This document shows positions 22,477 to 33,057 of a DNA stretch of 64,000 nucleotides, piece by piece. This DNA comes from Notospermus geniculatus (taxonomy: Eukaryota > Nemertea > Pilidiophora > Heteronemertea > Lineidae). Position 1 is the stretch's first letter; each line of letters begins with the position of its first letter. The notes below the pieces were generated by a model. The model had not been told where the DNA came from and made no database searches. It was given only the letters and a program-made list of their open reading frames with translations. The stretch covers positions 166,551-230,550 of the forward strand of contig NMRB01000172.1 in NCBI GenBank assembly GCA_002633025.1, read 5' to 3'. Position numbers and translations under genes: made by a program.

Positions 22477-25400
22477 TTAGAGCCAGAGTGGGCTAATCCA
22501 CAAATTTTTTTTTTTNACATCTACTTGGCAATTTCCCCTGGTTGATGCTAGAATATTCTGAGATCCTGCTACCAATATATGTAGGTCGTTCTTAGCAAAT
22601 TGTTGGACTGTTGGATTGTCGTTCCGTCCACCACACCCTCGCTGCTTGCTAAAATACAATTCCAAGGGATCCTGGCTGAATTTTCCTGACAGGACATAGT
22701 CGACACCAGGGATGCTCAACAGCTCCTTTGTCAAGTGTGTGAATGACAGCACTGAAATGAAAATACTGACAGTGTAATAGTAATACCTCCAATGTATTTG
22801 TTTTGTAAGTGGTGAAACAAAATAAATGCACCAAATTATATGTACATGTAGTGTACTTACCTGTAATTCTCAGCCCCTCAAGAGTTTCTCTGCTTAAACA
22901 TAACCTGGCTCGCTGATTCTTGGTCAAGTCATTTCTGGCTTTGCTTTGGTCCTCCCAATCCTGTAGGAAGCCGAGGAAGTCTTTTGTCAACCACTGAAAT
23001 CAAAGAGGAAACGATTTTCATTAGCACTTCTTTTGAAGCTTGCACAGATGTGTTTTCATCAAGTATTTTTACATTGCACAGCACTCACCTCAAATCTTTC
23101 ATCATTTTGATCCCGGTATGGTGCTAAAGCAGGTTTCCTTTTTCGAACATGGTCATTGAGGTTACGGACGTTTAGGCAATCAAAGAACTTGTCCATATAT
23201 GAACAAAACTTTCGTGTTGATACTGTAGTCTGTGAAAGTGTTTCTGAAGTCTCAAATGCTGTGGTCACTCTCTGACTCAGGACCTAAAATATAAATTAGA
23301 AATACACCATCAGTAGGGTAGAACTAGAATTCCTATTTGGTTGTCCCTCATTTACAGTGGAGGAATTATACCTACCTGGGCAGCGAGGCTAACTTTCATC
23401 CGGAGAGATGGCGTCAAATATAAATGTTCATGTCGTAATTTGGACAACTGCCGCAAGCCACCAACTTCTCCCTGATTATCTCTAGTCAGGTGCATGTCGC
23501 CTTCCACCAAAGACAATAGCTGTGTCCATTTTATCTCCTGGCCATTGTACTGAAAATAAAAAAAAACAGCACAGTTATTACAAGTTAGTATTATTATAAC
23601 GAAAAATGCATCCTGACCTGTCAGAGTAGACTTGGAGGAATTATACTGAATACTGAATACTCAGTATAATTCCTCCAAGGAGTGGACAAGTTTTCCAGGG
23701 AAGAAAATAAACTTACTTCCAAATTCCGGGTCTTGTTGTGCTATCCTGAATTCTCCCAATTGTTCCTGGTCGTTTTTATCAGATGTGGCGGATCACAGAT
23801 GAAGTATATGAAAGTACCCCGACGATAACGATGTCTCGTTCGGAAGGTGATTCCATCTTGTTCCTCTCCTGGATTCAAGCGAAAGAATTTTCTATTTGGG
23901 GTGGCACCATCTGCGATCAGTGCTCTAACATGGAAGCCCTTAAGTTCAAGGCGAGCAATGGCCTTCCACACCACCCAGTACAGCTGCGAACTTGTGAACT
24001 GTCGTGTTGGGAAATGACCAAAGACTGCATGTAGGCTGCTGAAAATGCCACGAACCATGAAGGCAATAATGTGCGTTGCTGTGGCTGGATCACTACCATG
24101 ACTACTGCTTGAATTGCTGTCTTTGGGATTTTGATTTTCATCATCCTCTGCATTAGCCCTGCAATCCATGATGAATGAATTGATCTCTTCATTAACATCG
24201 CCAAGATGGCAAAACCCTAACAGTTCACCAGTTTCAGAAGAATAAACAAGTCCCTCTTTGATCTTCACCTCATCAAACACAATTGACACATTCTTTTTGA
24301 ATGTTTTCAAGTCCTCTTTAGCATCATCTGCGATACGTTTTATGACTTCAGGATTGAATCCAGACTTTGCCTGAGTGAAAAGGGTATAGTCTCTCAATGT
24401 GTTCCCGTGTGGAAGGGCTATTAACCCTGATGACCTCACAAACGGATAGGCCGCAGGCGATTTCGCCCAGAGTGCTATGCACCACTTGATGATCAATGGA
24501 TGCCACCGCATTGAACTCTTCTTCTCCAACTCCAAGAACTTTTTCTGTTGCTGCCAGAATATGGCAAATGGTGTGTTAGCAGCAGGCTTTTCCTTTTCGA
24601 TCAAGTCAATCATGTCCTGGGACATGGTGTCCTTGAGCTGCACAGAATGCTTCTCGATTTTTTCCATCAGTTCCATTTCAAGAGATTTTACCTGCCTTTT
24701 CAATGAATCAGTAGTCTTTTTTAAAAGCGATAGTTTCTTCTCAACCTGAGCCCTTGATAATTTATCATTTCGGATTGTGCATGTTTCCAGATCTTCCGTT
24801 TGGGTCTTTGGATTCTTCATTCTCGTCACCATGCGAAATAGATCTGCCCGGTACACCTTACAGACTTCACACTGATTGGAGGGGTTCCTGACTAGAATAT
24901 GGTATCCAACATGGCGTACACATCCGGAACTAACTTCTCTTGCAGCTACTGTCCCGTCATCTCTTCGAAACACAGCTGTATCTCCACTATTCTTTAAACG
25001 ACACAGGTCTTGAAAACCTGGGTTGCCATGGCATTGAACAAGTTGGTATTCTAGGGCCTCAAACAGTTGCCGGCATTTACCTGGTGTAAGTAGTACTGGG
25101 AAACCTACCGAATCAGGGGGTACAGTGAAACCATCCACAGTTAGATACCAAGAGCCATCGCCTCTCACAAGAACCTGCCTAGCGATATTGTTCTTTGCAT
25201 TTGTCTTGAAACATACCACCTCCATAGCATTGTTTTTGATGAAATAGCCAAACAAGCCAGCTTTCTGGATGTCCTGCTCGACAGCAAATTTCGATAATGG
25301 AAAACCCCTCTTCTCCAAAGCATTCTTTTGCCCACATAACCGACAATGCTTCTTCAGCAATTCCTGGTGGCAGCTCAGCTTGCCTGAAAAAGAGAGAACA

Positions 25401-25905
25401 AATTAATGAAAGTGAAAAAAGCCTAGGGGACCTACAACTTGGGACTGGAGGAACACAGATCTAGGCCCTAGGCCTTTTGACCATATTACCCCACCCCTCG
25501 GAGGAACCCCAAGCCCACCCCAACCTAGGCACAAAAAGCTAGGCCTATAGCATGTAGGCCTAGGCCTAGGCCTAGGCTAGGGCCTAATCACTATTCTACA
25601 CTGTTCTAAGGCCACACTCTCCCCCAATTTTAGAAATATCAAGAAATAATGCCATGAGAAACAATCCTGCATGCATGATATACATCCCACATCATCCCAA
25701 ATAATCGGCCCAGCACACACCAGACACGCCAAAATATGTCTTTTTCGAATGCATGTGGCAGCCGTCGACACTATACAGCCCAGCGGTTTTACATTCAGAA
25801 ATACATCACCTTTTAAATCATCTTTATCTCATTTGGTGGCAATTGGTGGAAATACTGCTTTTGATGAAGTAAAAGATACCTACCCTCTGAATTCTCCGAA
25901 TCCAT
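22477..25905 (-). pseudogene. P-element/THAP9-class transposase (one in-frame stop)
   Basis: Six exons on the minus strand join in phase: 25884-25905, 23717-25383, 23376-23549, 23089-23283, 22861-22993 and about 22516-22751, giving roughly 810 residues. The 22-nt first exon encodes MDSENSE. There is no THAP domain; instead a Cys/His cluster (CHQELLKKHCRLCG) and a later CEVCKVYRADLF motif occupy the N-terminus, followed by a coiled coil. The RNase H-like core is clear: FDEVKIKEGLVYSSETGELL, then THIIAFMVRGIF, IADGATPNRKFFRL and DPPHLIKTTRNNW. Exon 3 matches the GTP-binding-insert region (LRHEHLYLTPSLRMKVSLAA) and the last exon has SQDPLELYFSKQRGCGG..DNPT with the probable third acidic residue. 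Codon 23741-23743 is TAG where a sense codon is expected, and an N-containing A-run (22516) blurs the 3' end. The P/THAP9 family assignment is strong. Confidence 0.9.
23631..23679. repeat. 49-bp TIR-pair remnant with imperfect 7-bp TSD
   Basis: CTTGGAGGAATTATACTGA and its inverted complement are separated by 11 bp, flanked by GAGTAGA (23624-23630) and GAGTGGA (23680-23686). It lies in an intron of the transposase. It looks like an excision scar or a tiny internal-deletion derivative of the P-type element. Confidence 0.7.
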
Positions 25906-26821
25906 GAAGCCTCTTCAAAATGATTGCAAATCGGTTAATTTTCAACGGATTTTAACGAAATTTGTGTCAAAAGTGAGTTCTCAGCGTCAGCTCATAGGAA
26001 GTGTCTACTGCGCAGACTCAAACGGTCACGAGTTACTTCCTTTTTCAACTGCGCATGGTCCACGGTACTCGAACGCGCATCATTTAGTATATGAATACGC
26101 TCACAGGCGGCGATAGTGATCCCACGCCAAGCGGCGGCCAACACTATGTTGAAAGGCCGAGGTGTTTATTGCTATGTACACACGCGGTTCTTTGTATTCT
26201 TTTGTGCGTTAAATAGGATTACGCAGATTATTTTTAATGGGAGTTCTGGCTGTTCCTCCTGTCAGTATAATCCAAGGTTGAATGCATAATTGTTGCTTGA
26301 ACTATACTACAAATTTTAACAAGATATGATTACTATAGAATGGTGATTGACTTTTTCTACTCTGGTTCGGAAAGATTCTAATGCCTTAGACCGGCCGCCG
26401 TCATTGGACGCCATCCCTGTATGTTACTCCCATTGACAGACCCAGGATGAATACAGTGGCGCTACGAAATAGTCAGGTAGTCTGTCACTTTCTGGAGGTA
26501 CTTTGAAAGTGCCTTATGGCCGTTTCTATTTCTCTTTCTTAATCACCAACGTAGCGTGGTGGTCTTTTTCAAAGCTGGAATCTCCTGTTTTTGTTCATGT
26601 AGTTCAGCATTAATGAACTATATCAGGCGGCGGTGAGCAATGAGGCACAATCCGGTAAACATGGTAAATCCAGTCATCCAGGTTTTTCGAATACCCGCTA
26701 AAAGACACTCTTGCAGCAGGCGATATTTATAGTCCCAACCTTCTGAAATACATATTCGTCATGGAAATGAAGTCCAATTTCGTATTTCGTACTTCATGTT
26801 TCGTCAGATTTGCGAAAACTC

Positions 26822-27014
26822 TCTATTGACGACGTCCGGGCCGCGCATTTTATGACATGCGCATGGCAGCGATTGCGGATAATGGCGTTAATGCAAAATA
26901 ATCGCATGTTTGAACAAACTAAAAGCAAACTGGGACACTAGCAATGCAAAGCGACTCACTTTTTATTGTGATATGGACATGACAACAAGACATCCAATGA
27001 TCAGTTCAAGACTA
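26822..27014. other. No gene seen
   Basis: Short unique stretch between the nested region and the next MITE. Confidence 0.4.
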
Positions 27015-27407
27015 TGGGTGATATGAATAAAAATAAGTAATAACGTTTACTCCAGTTTTTGAAGTATTTATTGATGACTATATGAATAAAACAGGAGTAA
27101 CTACTGTCAGTAATTACTTGTAGCTACTACTAATAAGTATTAGTTAATATTCGTGCAGTAGTTACTCCAAAAACAGTAAATACTGCCGAGGATATGAAAA
27201 ATCAGCAGTATTAATTTCAGTATGGCGAACCCAGGATCAGACGACTAAACACTAGTTGGGCAGAAGTGATTACTTTGCAGTAAATGCAACTGTTTATTCA
27301 TATGAATTCAAGTGTTCACTTCTACTTGGAGTAAAAACTTGGAACTAGTAACTTTTACTTCTAGTAACTACTAGCTAGTAGGTACTGATTTTTATTCATA
27401 TCACCCA
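27015..27407. mobile_element. 393-bp palindromic MITE, TIR TGGGTGATATGAATAAAAAT
   Basis: Complete copy with both inverted ends. Its interior is full of AGTAACTACT/TACTTAGTA-like words. A second copy (44051-44339, 5'-truncated) is in direct orientation and a third (44518-44894) is inverted. Confidence 0.8.
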
Positions 27408-27595
27408 ATCTCACGGAGGATATTGTGTAGGACATCTACACAGAANTTGTTAAAACAACACTGCCCGCTCAACTTGAATAGCCTAATCCCTTCTGTTGTA
27501 TTCCACCTGGCAATGATTGTGGAGGTGTAATGGTGTCAATACACTGCTCGGCTTATACACTTGAAGGAATGTCTTGAATTGAATCGGGCAGGCTG

Positions 27596-27615
27596 CCGTG
27601 TTCCATGGAACACGG
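27596..27615. promoter_or_regulatory. Perfect 20-bp palindrome in left TIR (parS-like)
   Basis: CCGTGTTCCATGGAACACGG reads the same on both strands and starts 149 bp from the left end. Its inner TGTTCC/GGAACA half-sites match those of bacterial parS (TGTTCCACGTGGAACA type) with two fewer central bases. A protein-binding role is inference. Confidence 0.6.
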
Positions 27616-28195
27616 CCACCCGGTCTTCCTTCAAACGTAGTTTTGCAGTTTAATGCAGCGGGCGGGTCGCTGTTCGTAGGGCCACCGACAGTTTGGATGA
27701 GCAATTTGAGTCCACGGTGCCCTGAACACATTCATCCACTCCCAAGTTGTTACAGTTTGGTCCATATAGGGCCAGTCCGAATTCACGTCCAACTTTTATA
27801 AAATAATTAAACGAGTTTGCGACTGTTTTTGTCCTCATCTGTTCAACGCCCTGGATGATAATCGTATGACTGAATTTTGCGCCGGCCTATTCGAAATGCA
27901 CCGCTGAGGGTCCACTTTTTTCAAAGAGGAATTCATCTTGCTGCAGTGTAATAAACCATCTGCTGCTCTCCGTGTTTTCAGGGAGAGTTTTCCAACAAGC
28001 CTCTTGAATGCAGGGCTGGTGTAATGTTTCTGGGTGTGGCCATTTTTCTGTGTGATTGTTTGGAAAACAATGGTAAACAGACTCACTGTTTCTCTGCGTT
28101 TCGCTCATTTTCAAGTCGCATCTATATAAAAAAGGGCTGTCACGGAAAAACCCGACGAATTATCCAGAGCAATCGGGACCTTAGTGATGGTGCCA

Positions 28196-28365
28196 GTGTG
28201 ACAGGAATCAAAATCCCCCTGGAATCAATGTCCGGTTTACTGTTCAGCGAGGGATTAGAATACATGTATATGGTTAGTGAGACCAAAACCATTCGAATAT
28301 AACCTTACAACAGCAGGCTATTGTTTGGCAGACCTGAATTCCTAGGGCGCTAATTCCTGTCACAC
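28196..28365. mobile_element. MITE, TIR GTGTGACAGGAATC, copy 1
   Basis: The ends GTGTGACAGGAATCA and (right) ATTCCTGTCACAC are inverted. The interior ACCATTCGAATATAACCTTA is shared with 30718-30882 and 62449-62592. Inserted inside the large element. Confidence 0.75.
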
Positions 28366-28386
28366 CGGCGATGCCGGTAGTCATAA

Positions 28387-28552
28387 GGGGCACAGTCCGC
28401 GCGAGCTACTGCGAAACTAATGTATTAGGCCAGCCCTGCATACCACGATATATAAATACACACAGCACACCTGGATGACCTAATTTCTGTCCGCAGTGAA
28501 GTACACTTGACTGCGGACAAGATTTTGCAGTAGCTCATGCGGTGTGTGTCCC
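28387..28552. mobile_element. 166-bp Harbinger-type MITE, TSD TAA, copy 1
   Basis: The ends GGGGCACAGTCCGCGCGAGC and (right) CTCATGCGGTGTGTGTCCC are imperfect inverted repeats, and TAA flanks both sides. It is almost identical to 52408-52573, with about two differences visible. The TAA duplication fits PIF/Harbinger. Confidence 0.85.
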
Positions 28553-28993
28553 TAATGGTCACCGCCAATATAAAGTCTGCCACGGGAAGACCCGAAGAAT
28601 GATTGAAGTATTCGAGCATTATGGCTATTTTGTCGCAAGGGATGAAGAATCGCCCGTGAAAAGTGAAATCGGCGATAAACCAGCTAGTAAAAACAGTCGA
28701 CCCGTTTTTATACTGAGTGAGCGCTAAAAAGTGGCGATCGCGGCGATTAGATTTTGATATTGAGCAAGAGGAGGATATGAAGACGACTAGATGATTGCAT
28801 ATGGGACTCACGAGCATGACGAGTGCAAAAAACAATTGAATACTAATATATAGAGAACAAAGTCAAGTAATGTCCGCCATAAATCGCCCTTCGCTCAGAA
28901 AATCTGAGCAGCAAAGTTCCAAAAGGAACATGAAGCTGACGATGATGATGATGATAACGCCCGTCAAACTGGCCGGCTTCCATTATACGGTAT

Positions 28994-29091
28994 ACGGTAT
29001 GCGGTATGCGAAAACGCCGGTTAACAACGGATTCCTGAGCATTCACGACCGTGAAGCCATTGTTAACAGGCGTTTTCGTATACCCTATACT
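28994..29091. mobile_element. Small foldback, GTATGCGAAAACGCC arms
   Basis: GCGAAAACGCCGGTTAACAA pairs with the inverted TTGTTAACAGGCGTTTTCG. Probably a MITE; no target duplication was resolved. Confidence 0.5.
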
Positions 29092-29178
29092 TCTATGTAA
29101 TCGGGGCCCAAGCAAAGCTAATGCCAGTGGAGGTGGTGTTGGCGATTCTCAACTCAATCCAAAAAATGATAAGACTAT

Positions 29179-29296
29179 GGGCCGTATGCACGGGTCGCAC
29201 TTTCATTAAAGTCTGACTTTTCGCAATGCTTCAAGCATTGAGAAAGTCTAACTTAAGCTATACTTTAGGCTAAAGTGCGGTCCGTGAATACGGCCC
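29179..29296. mobile_element. 118-bp MITE, TIR GGGCCGTAT, TSD TAT
   Basis: GGGCCGTATGCACGGGTCGC at the left and the inverted GTCCGTGAATACGGCCC at the right, with TAT on both sides. The 3-bp duplication fits Harbinger-like MITEs. Confidence 0.75.
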
Positions 29297-29395
29297 TATG
29301 TGCTGCAATGATGTAAACGAGTTAAAGATCACTTTTATTTCATCTTTTTTGTTTTTATTCAATAGAATAATAATCACTTCAGTATTTGCCGTCAT

Positions 29396-29428
29396 CTTGG
29401 AGGAATTATACTGTCAGTATCCTCCAAG
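29396..29428. repeat. 33-bp P-type excision scar
   Basis: CTTGGAGGAATTATACTG (18 bases of the P-type TIR) is joined to TCAGTATCCTCCAAG (15 bases of the other end). It is flanked by CCGTCAT and ACGTCAT, which differ at one of seven positions. Confidence 0.7.
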
Positions 29429-29435
29429 ACGTCAT

Positions 29436-30079
29436 TTACAATCAATTTATAGAATATTGTCACATTGTTGTATTTTACAGTTGTAGGCTTTCAACTGAGT
29501 TACACTTCCACAGCTTGCAAAAGTTGGCGAACCAGACAAACAGATGACAATAACACCTTAATTACAGTAATCAATGTCGGTCAAATGAAGTCAGAACTCA
29601 TAATTGTGTGTACCGGTATAAGTCCAATATGAATATGGTGTGAATATAGTGATCACAGCCTGTCAGGGATTAGGAGAATTAGGCCCACAGTCAAGTGAAC
29701 AAGAGAAAGAAATATCATTACATTATTTACTTTAAAATTTGCTAAAATCACAATTTAATAGCTACTTAATGCCACAAAGGTAAATTTTGTTGATTGTAAT
29801 AGTTTTTAATACTGATAATATACCTCCGCCTCTGATAGTGCCGTTTAATGCTTTTTAATGCCCTGAGGGGGCCGTGTTAATGAATAGGCCCAAGTACATG
29901 CAAGCTGCGAGTGTTGAATTCCTTTCTAATCTCATCGGCTAATTAACGTAATTGAACGCATCGGTCGTCTTGTAATTGTGCTGCAATTAGTGGCAAAAGA
30001 CGAGGCTTGAGCAAGGAATTTGACTGAGCACCTCTCACTTCTCAGGTTTTCGGTTTGGTCATTAATTGTCCCCTTTGCC
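29436..30079. other. 5' flank of the DUF7869-type gene
   Basis: No coding frame. It lies between the scar at 29396 and the TATA box at 30080 and is the likely upstream regulatory region of the gene starting at 30181. Confidence 0.35.
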
Positions 30080-30087
30080 TATAAATA
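30080..30087 (+). promoter_or_regulatory. TATA box for the DUF7869-type gene
   Basis: TATAAATA about 100 bp before the start codon. Initiation would be expected near 30110, giving a short leader. A 14-codon upstream frame (ATG at 30174, TGA at 30213) overlaps the main start in another phase. Confidence 0.5.
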
Positions 30088-30717
30088 AAGGTCAGATTGT
30101 CAAAATGCAGAACAGGGATTTACCGTGGACTGGTAGACAGTCATCTGACAGCTGGTTGCAGATCTGCGCAGTTATGAAATATGGCAAGCAACACATCGTT
30201 TGGATTCAATACTGAGGAATACGAAGACGGTGAGTGTCACAATTAGTTAAAATTCCGAGTGCAGCATCATAGGTGCTCCTTCATATCATGCTTCACACAG
30301 TTTCAATTTGGTATTTCAAGCATTGCCTTGACGTCTGTCTACATTGCGGTTTTCAACGCACTTAGTGTAGGCCTAGCTGGTACTTATTTTCAATGCAGGT
30401 GTCGGGTAAAATTTATGAGGTAGCAGTAGCGGATATTTGAAAGAATTCCAAGATGACCGGCCGTTAATTGCGTTCTGCATGTCTTGAATTCGTTCAGTGT
30501 GCATAGCGCATCATATGCATGAAGATGTATTCAGCCCGTGAATTTCATACGATTTCAAAGTGTTAATATTTTTTCATTATTTTGCAGCAATTGAGACGTA
30601 CGATTCATCGGATTCTGATGAAGAACGCGAGAACCAACCGCCGGAAAATACAGAAACTGCATCAAAAGGTAGGCACAGAGTAAATCCGAAGCAGTGAACA
30701 GACGAAATTTACTACAG

Positions 30718-30882
30718 GTGTGACAGGAATCAATGTCCTAGGAATGCAAGTCCGCCAAACAACAACCGCTATTGTAAGGTTATATTCGAATGGTCATGGT
30801 CTCCTTGGCCATATTATTCAAATCCCTCGCTGAAAAATAAGACCGGGCTTTCATTCCTGGGGGACTTAGATTCCTGTCACAC
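30718..30882. mobile_element. MITE, TIR GTGTGACAGGAATC, copy 2
   Basis: Same family as 28196-28365 in opposite internal orientation, inside the first long intron of the DUF7869-type gene. Confidence 0.75.
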
Positions 30883-31457
30883 CTTGTGGTCGTATTCAAT
30901 CTCCCCGTGGATTGGTTGCAAAGCAAGTCGCTGAGCACAAAATCAACAGTGGATTCCTAGCTTAAAATTCGTGTGTTCGAATCCCGGTACTGTCAAGTGA
31001 CCAACATAGCAAACCTATGATTTCTGTTAAAATTTCAATACGGTACTCAGCGGGTGGTCCCAGAACAAATCAATTGTGCGTCAGCCCAATACTTTATTGC
31101 TAGATTCAGGTGTAATCACTTTTCACGAGATTTTCAGTTTAAATTTCTTATTTAAAACAAAACTATCTTTTTATCAGCAGATTGCATTCTTTAGATATAT
31201 ACATATAGGCTAAGCTTATAGATTCGGACTTGACTGTGTTTGAAATGGCATTCAAAGGCAAACTACACCAGTTGTGCAAATATGAAGCTACATGTAATGT
31301 CCCCCAATAATGTGATGTCACTCAAGAATTAAGCGACATTGAATAGAACCCTGTGTCGACATTCGAGACATTTATGCTAATGGTAAACAACACCCGAGAC
31401 ATCGGGAAGATGGAGCATTAGATTTCACAGTTTGCTCGCCGAACGGTCACTCCCAAA

Positions 31458-33057
31458 CTAATTTGAGTCGGTAAAGTCATATACGCGTGCACGTTCAGAC
31501 CTTCGTCGTTCTATAGCGTTTAGAAGTGCATTGGAATGTTGTTGAATGAGCTCTATGACTTCGGGGTCTGATGTTATTTCAGTCTCATCCTCGAACACCT
31601 TTGTCGCGATCCGAACTTGTTTTGCAGATCGTGGTCGTCGGACGTGGTCCCGCTGATTCGCTATGGCCCGCTCTGTTGTCTCATTGACATCTTGGCTGTT
31701 GCTGGTCGTGGGGGGTTCTTCGCTCTGAAGACTCTTCACCAGCTTAATGAAACCCTCAGGAATTTCCTTCTTCGAATCTGAACCTGAAAGTAAAAATTTG
31801 CAGTGCATTTTAGTTGAAATTCTGTTTTTTTTGTTCACGAAGTGACGTTACATGTACATGTATTTTCATACTGGTTTCTTGGGTCTCGAACTCCGTGTGT
31901 GCCTATTATCAATGAAAAATCCTGAAACTTGTACAGCGTGTGTGATATGACATGACGTTTTGTTTCCTACTCTTTGATTGCCAAAAATATGCGTCATTTT
32001 GTATAAATCGACTATTTTGTGCAGCGGCGATGACTTGTCGTGTGAAAGTGTTCAAACGCGCTAATTTCCTTTTCCTCTGCCAAAAACATCTATTCCCCTC
32101 AGTAATTCCAATCTCACTGATCTGACACCACAACAAAACGTCACTTCTACTGAGTTTCAGATGAAAGTAGGAAGCAGAGGGAGGAAAATGTTAAACTTTG
32201 CTAAATCTCCTGGAGAAGAGTACTCGGACATTAGAGCTGGAGAGCACCCCTAGGCCTACATCAATCAGAAGCATAAACAATTCTTCGATGAACGTTGTCA
32301 CAGGCCAAAAGCCGTATTCATTCATATAATTGCCATGACTAAACGGAGAAAGAGCAGGAAAATCAAGAGTATAAATTCTCTACATCACTACCAGTTATAA
32401 TTTTCTCACTTTGATAGTTTCGATGTTGGCCCACTCACATTCGGATATTCCCTAGATACCGCTTTGTTATCCCATAGCATGCTTTCAATGATCATTTCCT
32501 ACAATGCAATCTCTAAATCCTCCTCACACACACCGTTTGCGCTTTGCACAAGCAAACTTTCATTCACTTCCATGTCATTCTAAAGGTCCATTCTACAGAC
32601 GTCTTTGCTTATATCAACCTTGGAAGTTTCCCCTGTGTATTCAGTTCCCTGTTACTTCTTTTGTGTACCCGATCTTGTTTGTATTTGCATTATTGTCATT
32701 GTTTTCTGCCATGCCAAGTAACCAAAGTTTTCCAACAGACCTGACGAAGATTACAAAAACAATGCATTATTGTATCCACCATAGAAGAGATTATATTTAT
32801 GCACCCTGGCAAACAGTTTGTTTGATTCAGCTTGGCCAAGTTAAGTTGAACTTGCATTGGGGCGTTTGGCTGAACACGTCGAGGACAGGAAAAGATGTTT
32901 TTGATGGCCAAAAATTTTGCAGAAGTTGCGAAGTTATTTTGCCCTAAATAAGCTTACTGCATTGACCAATTTCACTGAAACTTCGATATACTTCTGATGG
33001 GATGTCGTTGACCGTGGGTATCGATTCAGTTTTCCTGGGAGTTTTCCCAGTGGCCAT
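31458..33057 (-). CDS. Small two-exon gene in the intron of the DUF7869-type gene
   Basis: Exon 1 (32958-33057) starts MATGKTPRKTESIPTVNDIP and ends at a GTAAGC donor. Exon 2 (31458-31783) starts after a TTTCAG acceptor and ends with TAG. The split Ser codon keeps the frame, giving 141 residues. The protein is hydrophilic and charged, with a Thr/Ser/Asn-rich middle, basic RRPRSAKQVR and a C-terminal helix rich in Glu, Arg and Leu. I recognise no family. It lies in the large TIR element, antisense to the host intron, so a role as an accessory DNA-binding or regulatory protein of the element is possible but inferred. The splice sites and clean frame support a real gene. Confidence 0.5.

Larger units (their letters stand above)
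20434..26276. mobile_element. 5.84 kb P-type DNA transposon with two convergent genes
   Basis: The left TIR begins CTTGGAGGAATTATACTG and continues ACAGGAGGAACAG. The right TIR is its inverted copy lacking four bases (GGAA). GTTGAAT directly flanks both ends (20427-20433 and 26277-26283). P elements make 8-bp duplications, and the 7 shared bases are close to that. The cargo is a PHD-finger gene (+) and a P/THAP9-class transposase (-). Both show damage, so this copy is probably immobile. Confidence 0.88.
19639..26696. mobile_element. Long-TIR (MULE-like) element with 9-bp TSD, carrying a P-type insertion
   Basis: The ends are GGGTATTCGAAAAACCTGG and its inverted complement, and similarity continues about 300 bp inwards. 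Perfect GCTAAAAGA duplications flank it (19630-19638 and 26697-26705). A 9-bp duplication with long TIRs fits Mutator-like elements, but no MULE transposase is present, so the class is an inference. Removing the 5.84 kb P-type insertion and its duplicated target leaves about 1.2 kb, so it is non-autonomous. The left TIR also carries a small MITE (19770-19877). Confidence 0.8.
18322..26821. mobile_element. Palindromic MITE (GAGGTTTTCGC family) split by nested insertions
   Basis: The outer ends GAGGTTTCGCAAATCTGACG (18322) and its inverted complement (to 26821) belong to one MITE. The intact relative at 57709-58088 gives the uninterrupted order. The halves found here are 18322-18541, 19591-19638 and 26697-26821, separated by two insertions (18542-19590 and 19639-26696). 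The shared order of words such as AAACGAAAGATAAATTT, TAATATACA.CGTAAC and GCTAAAAGAC.CT makes the reconstruction robust. Confidence 0.8.

Noticed and set aside
30960-31000. Possible tRNA B box (GTTCGAATCCC)
   Set aside because: No matching A box at the right spacing and no cloverleaf could be drawn.
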